DNA of 64,000 bases. Origin: Abditibacteriaceae bacterium. Its GTDB lineage: Bacteria > Armatimonadota > Abditibacteriia > Abditibacteriales > Abditibacteriaceae. Location: NCBI GenBank assembly GCA_019239895.1, contig JAFAZH010000004.1, positions 310,001 through 374,000 on the forward strand, written 5' to 3'. Every line of letters begins with the position of its first letter. The first letter of the stretch is position 1. The notes beneath the pieces were generated by a model, which saw only the letters and a program-made list of their open reading frames with translations, made no database searches and had not been told where the DNA came from. Positions 61,436 through 64,000 of this stretch are shown in pieces. A program made the position numbers and the translations under genes.

Positions 61436-62737
61436 ATGCCCATCACGATAGCCTCTATTGAGACGCACGATATTCGCTTTCCGACTTCTCGCTCCCTCGA
61501 TGGCTCGGATGCGATGAATCTCGACCCGGATTACTCGGCAGCTTATGTAATCCTCCACACTGATAGTCCCAACGGCCTGGAAGGTCATGGCTTAACTTTC
61601 ACGTTAGGTCGTGGCAACGAGCTTTGTGTGGCTGCGATTGAATCCCTCAAGCCGCTGCTCATCGGGCGCACGCTCGAATCTATTATTGGGGATATGGCGG
61701 GTTTCTGGCGTATTATGACCAGTGACACCCAGTTGCGCTGGGTCGGCCCGGAGAAGGGTGTCCTGCATTTGGCTACAGCGGCTCTGGTCAATGCGGTGTG
61801 GGACTTATACGCCAAAGTGGAAGGCAAGCCGCTCTGGAAACTGCTGGTAGATATGACACCGGAGCAAATCGTGGCCTGTATTGATTTTCGTTACATTACG
61901 GATGTCCTAACTCCTGATGAAGCGCTAGCGATATTAAAGCAGAACGTCTCCACCAAAGCTGCCCGCGAAGCTGAGATGCAGCGCGATGGTTTTCCAGCTT
62001 ACACCACTTCGGCGGGGTGGCTCGGTTATTCCGATGAAAAGCTGCGCCATCTGTGCCGCGTGGCGCTGGCGCAGGGGTGGGATTATTTTAAAATCAAAGT
62101 TGGCCGCAGTGTAGAAGATGACATCCGCCGCTGCACAATCATCCGCGAAGAGATTGGCGCGGAGCGCAAACTCATGGTGGATGCCAACCAATACTGGGAT
62201 GTCGGCACCGCAATTGCCCACATGCGACAGCTTGCTCGTTTTAACCCCTGGTGGATAGAAGAACCAACCAGCCCCGACGATATTCTGGGTCATGCAGCGA
62301 TTGCCCGCGCCGTGGCTCCCATCGGCGTAGCCACCGGGGAACATTGCCAGAATCGCGTGATTTTCAAGCAACTCATGCAGGCTGAAGCCATCCAGTTCTG
62401 CCAGATTGATAGCTGCCGGTTGGGGGGCGTTAATGAAGTTCTCGCGGTTATTCTCATGGCGGCCAAGTTTGGCATTCCCGTCTGTCCTCATGCCGGAGGT
62501 GTCGGTCTCTGCGAATATGTTCAGCATCTCTCGCTCTTCGATTATATCTGCGTGGGCACCTCGCTCGAAAATCGCGTCCTGGAGTATGTGGATCATCTGC
62601 ACGAGCATTTTCTTGATCCTGTTACCATGCAGAACGGCCATTACATGCCGCCGACGCAGCCGGGCTATAGCATTACCATGCACCGCGCATCTATTGAAGA
62701 GTTTTCCTTCCCGCATGGCGCGGCCTGGCAAGCTTAG
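61436..62737 (+). CDS. fucD: L-fuconate dehydratase
   Basis: 433 residues, a full-length match to L-fuconate dehydratase in the enolase superfamily (mandelate racemase subgroup). It converts L-fuconate to 2-keto-3-deoxy-L-fuconate in the non-phosphorylated fucose pathway. Landmarks: FKIKVG (catalytic Lys), LMVDANQYWD, EEPTSPDDILGH and GEHCQNR (metal-binding acids) and PHAGGVGLCEYVQHL (catalytic His region). ATG 61436 is close to an AGAGGAGAG site. The next gene follows after 58 bases. Fucose-rich plant or algal polymers fit the neighbouring secreted enzymes. Confidence 0.93.
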   Translation: MPITIASIETHDIRFPTSRSLDGSDAMNLDPDYSAAYVILHTDSPNGLEGHGLTFTLGRGNELCVAAIESLKPLLIGRTLESIIGDMAGFWRIMTSDTQLRWVGPEKGVLHLATAALVNAVWDLYAKVEGKPLWKLLVDMTPEQIVACIDFRYITDVLTPDEALAILKQNVSTKAAREAEMQRDGFPAYTTSAGWLGYSDEKLRHLCRVALAQGWDYFKIKVGRSVEDDIRRCTIIREEIGAERKLMVDANQYWDVGTAIAHMRQLARFNPWWIEEPTSPDDILGHAAIARAVAPIGVATGEHCQNRVIFKQLMQAEAIQFCQIDSCRLGGVNEVLAVILMAAKFGIPVCPHAGGVGLCEYVQHLSLFDYICVGTSLENRVLEYVDHLHEHFLDPVTMQNGHYMPPTQPGYSITMHRASIEEFSFPHGAAWQA

Positions 62738-62795
62738 CGGCACTCAGGGATAATCACCAATTGGCGGATACGAATTTATTGACGAAGAGGTTCAA

Positions 62796-63599
62796 ATGAG
62801 AAGGCGGGATTTTTTGAAGACATCCATTGCGACAACATCCCTGGTGGGGTTAAGTCAGGTAGCCGAAGTAGCCAACGCTGCTGACGCCCTGGCAGACAGG
62901 CAATATTACGAGTTGCGGACTTACACTTTCAAGCCCGGCGCGAGCCACCAGTTAGTAGAAGATTATCTCAGCCAGGCGGCTCTGCCTGCCCTTAACCGCA
63001 TTGGCAGTTCACCGGTAGGAGTTTTTACGGAACTAAATAAACCCGACAGCGATGCGCTCTATGTCTTGATTCCTTACAATTCACTGGCGGCCTTTGCCAC
63101 CGCCGCGACTCAGTTAATGGCCGATGCCGATTACCAAAAAGCGGCAGCCAATTACCTGAATGTGCCCCCGGCTGATCCGGCTTATGTGCGTATGGAGAGT
63201 TCGCTTTTGGTAGCTTTTAGCGGAATGCCCAGGCTGCAATTGCCAGCCACAAATGCGGAGAAAAAGCCGCGCCTCTTCGAGTTGCGCACTTATGAAAGCC
63301 ACAGTGAAAGAGCGGCCCTCAAGAAAATCGAGATGTTTAACAACGGAGAAATTGACATCATGCGCCGGGTTGGGCTTAGCCCCGTTTTCTACGGCCAGAT
63401 GCTCATCGGCCCGCGGATGCCCAATCTGACGTACATGCTTTCGGGTGACGACATGGCAGCGCACAAAAAGCATTGGGGCGCTTTCGGCGGCGATGCGGAG
63501 TGGAAGAAACTGAGTACCACCCCTGGCTACCGTGATCCCGAAATCGTTTCTAAAATCACCAATAAGTTTCTTAGCCCAACACCTTATTCACAAATTTAA
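62796..63599 (+). CDS. NIPSNAP-family protein exported by Tat
   Basis: 267 residues. The N-terminus MRRRDFLKTSIATTSLVGLS is a Tat signal (RRxFLK). Two NIPSNAP domains follow: YYELRTYTFKPGASHQLVED and LFELRTYESHSERAALKKIE, each about 100 residues. The family has a ferredoxin-like fold with no assigned bacterial reaction. 58 bases downstream of fucD; a joint role is possible but unproven. Confidence 0.9.
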   Translation: MRRRDFLKTSIATTSLVGLSQVAEVANAADALADRQYYELRTYTFKPGASHQLVEDYLSQAALPALNRIGSSPVGVFTELNKPDSDALYVLIPYNSLAAFATAATQLMADADYQKAAANYLNVPPADPAYVRMESSLLVAFSGMPRLQLPATNAEKKPRLFELRTYESHSERAALKKIEMFNNGEIDIMRRVGLSPVFYGQMLIGPRMPNLTYMLSGDDMAAHKKHWGAFGGDAEWKKLSTTPGYRDPEIVSKITNKFLSPTPYSQI

Positions 63600-63600
63600 G

Positions 63601-63648
63601 GCCGGGCAACGCCGGGTATTTCAATGCCTGGTATCCAATGCCCGGCCC
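63601..63648. repeat. Family B end fragment
   Basis: GCCGGGCAACGCCGGGTATT, TCAATGCC and CCAATGCCCGGCCC echo the outer arms of 7206-7351 and 12916-13045. It lies between two convergent genes. Confidence 0.75.
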
Positions 63649-63649
63649 A

Positions 63650-64000
63650 TCACTTAATCCGATAGAGATGCACAGCATACGGTTGAAAATCGTCGTCAAA
63701 TTGCCCATTATGCAATAGAATAGTACGGCCTTCGCCTAAGACTTCGGCAGTGGCCGTGTTACCGACGCCCGGCACCTGAAAAGAACCGCGCGCTGGCCCG
63801 TTATGCATTCCTACGCTAAAGACGTAGGTCGCACCATTATAATTCTTAACCATAGCGTCAATCGGTACGTCTGGGGAAGAAGATTTCACGGTTGCTCCAT
63901 CTTTGATGGTGGGGCTATTGAGGACAGGAGCTAAGTCGTGGACTTGCTGGTTGAGCGCGGTCACTGCCGGAAGTAAGATCGGATCATCTAAGAGTGCGTG
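63650..64000 (-). CDS. C-terminal part of a gene running off the right edge
   Basis: 117 codons end at TGA 63650-63652 and stay open to the edge (HALLDDPILLPAVTALNQQV at the edge). GATYVFSVGMHNGPARGSFQ and VLGEGRTILLHNGQFDDDFQ then AVHLYRI suggest the beta-sandwich that closes many glycosidases. The catalytic part lies outside the window. Confidence 0.75.
   Translation of the reverse strand, partial: HALLDDPILLPAVTALNQQVHDLAPVLNSPTIKDGATVKSSSPDVPIDAMVKNYNGATYVFSVGMHNGPARGSFQVPGVGNTATAEVLGEGRTILLHNGQFDDDFQPYAVHLYRIK

Noticed and set aside
1..64000. tRNA or rRNA genes
   Set aside because: I saw no cloverleaf with a GTTCGAATC-type arm and no rRNA-like segments in the gaps; a covariance-model search would be needed to exclude them fully.

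Overview
The window looks like chromosomal DNA (roughly 53-56 % G+C by eye) from a free-living, diderm, polysaccharide-degrading bacterium. I infer an Armatimonadota-like (Chthonomonas-type) lineage from the mix of secreted glycosidases and esterases, an outer-membrane barrel protein, a K+-independent proton-pumping pyrophosphatase and a MalE-MalF-type fusion. No rRNA or tRNA is present to prove this; Chloroflexota or Abditibacteriota are alternatives.

Layout. 1-1307: a GH127 gene running off the left edge. 1495-18961: a housekeeping block with a widely conserved order (folD, xseA, xseB, ispA, dxs, TPR protein, nadK, GAF/HD-GYP protein, response regulator, recN, two envelope proteins, recG). 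18962-26790: an accessory island lying between recG and the Nudix/rsmD genes. It holds three toxin genes, each broken by a different lesion: a zeta-type toxin (frameshift), a GGCT-HEPN protein (transposon insertion) and a PemK/MazF toxin (nonsense codon). It also holds a remnant of a second recG 3' end. The transposon (20974-25851) is the best find: about 4.9 kb, 18-bp terminal inverted repeats, a perfect 9-bp target duplication, a SWIM-finger DDE transposase, and as cargo a single-chain restriction-modification protein plus a small zinc-ribbon protein. Removing the element and one target copy restores the GGCT-HEPN reading frame exactly, including its Rx4H motif.

26801-31493: Nudix, rsmD, a coiled-coil protein that seems to start at ATC, and hppA. 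31791-38497: a CPBP protease-like protein and a carbohydrate ABC transporter (binding protein fused to permease, plus a separate second permease) interrupted by a GxxExxY gene and a methyltransferase. 38474-43505: an intact MazEF-like pair, a degenerate nucleotide-cyclase-like protein, a flavin reductase and two esterases. 43800-52550: a giant SGNH/beta-helix/DUF11 surface protein and an outer-membrane barrel. 52794-64000: secreted carbohydrate-active proteins, L-fuconate dehydratase, a NIPSNAP protein and a partial gene at the right edge.

A second theme runs through the window: about fifteen intergenic gaps carry long inverted repeats from several families (perfect arms of 15-37 bp in the clearest cases), some nested in each other. 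One family brackets the GxxExxY gene and supplies its start codon, and a short tandem repeat has expanded in frame inside nadK. I read these as mobile or actively copied palindromes that often sit at gene 3' ends.
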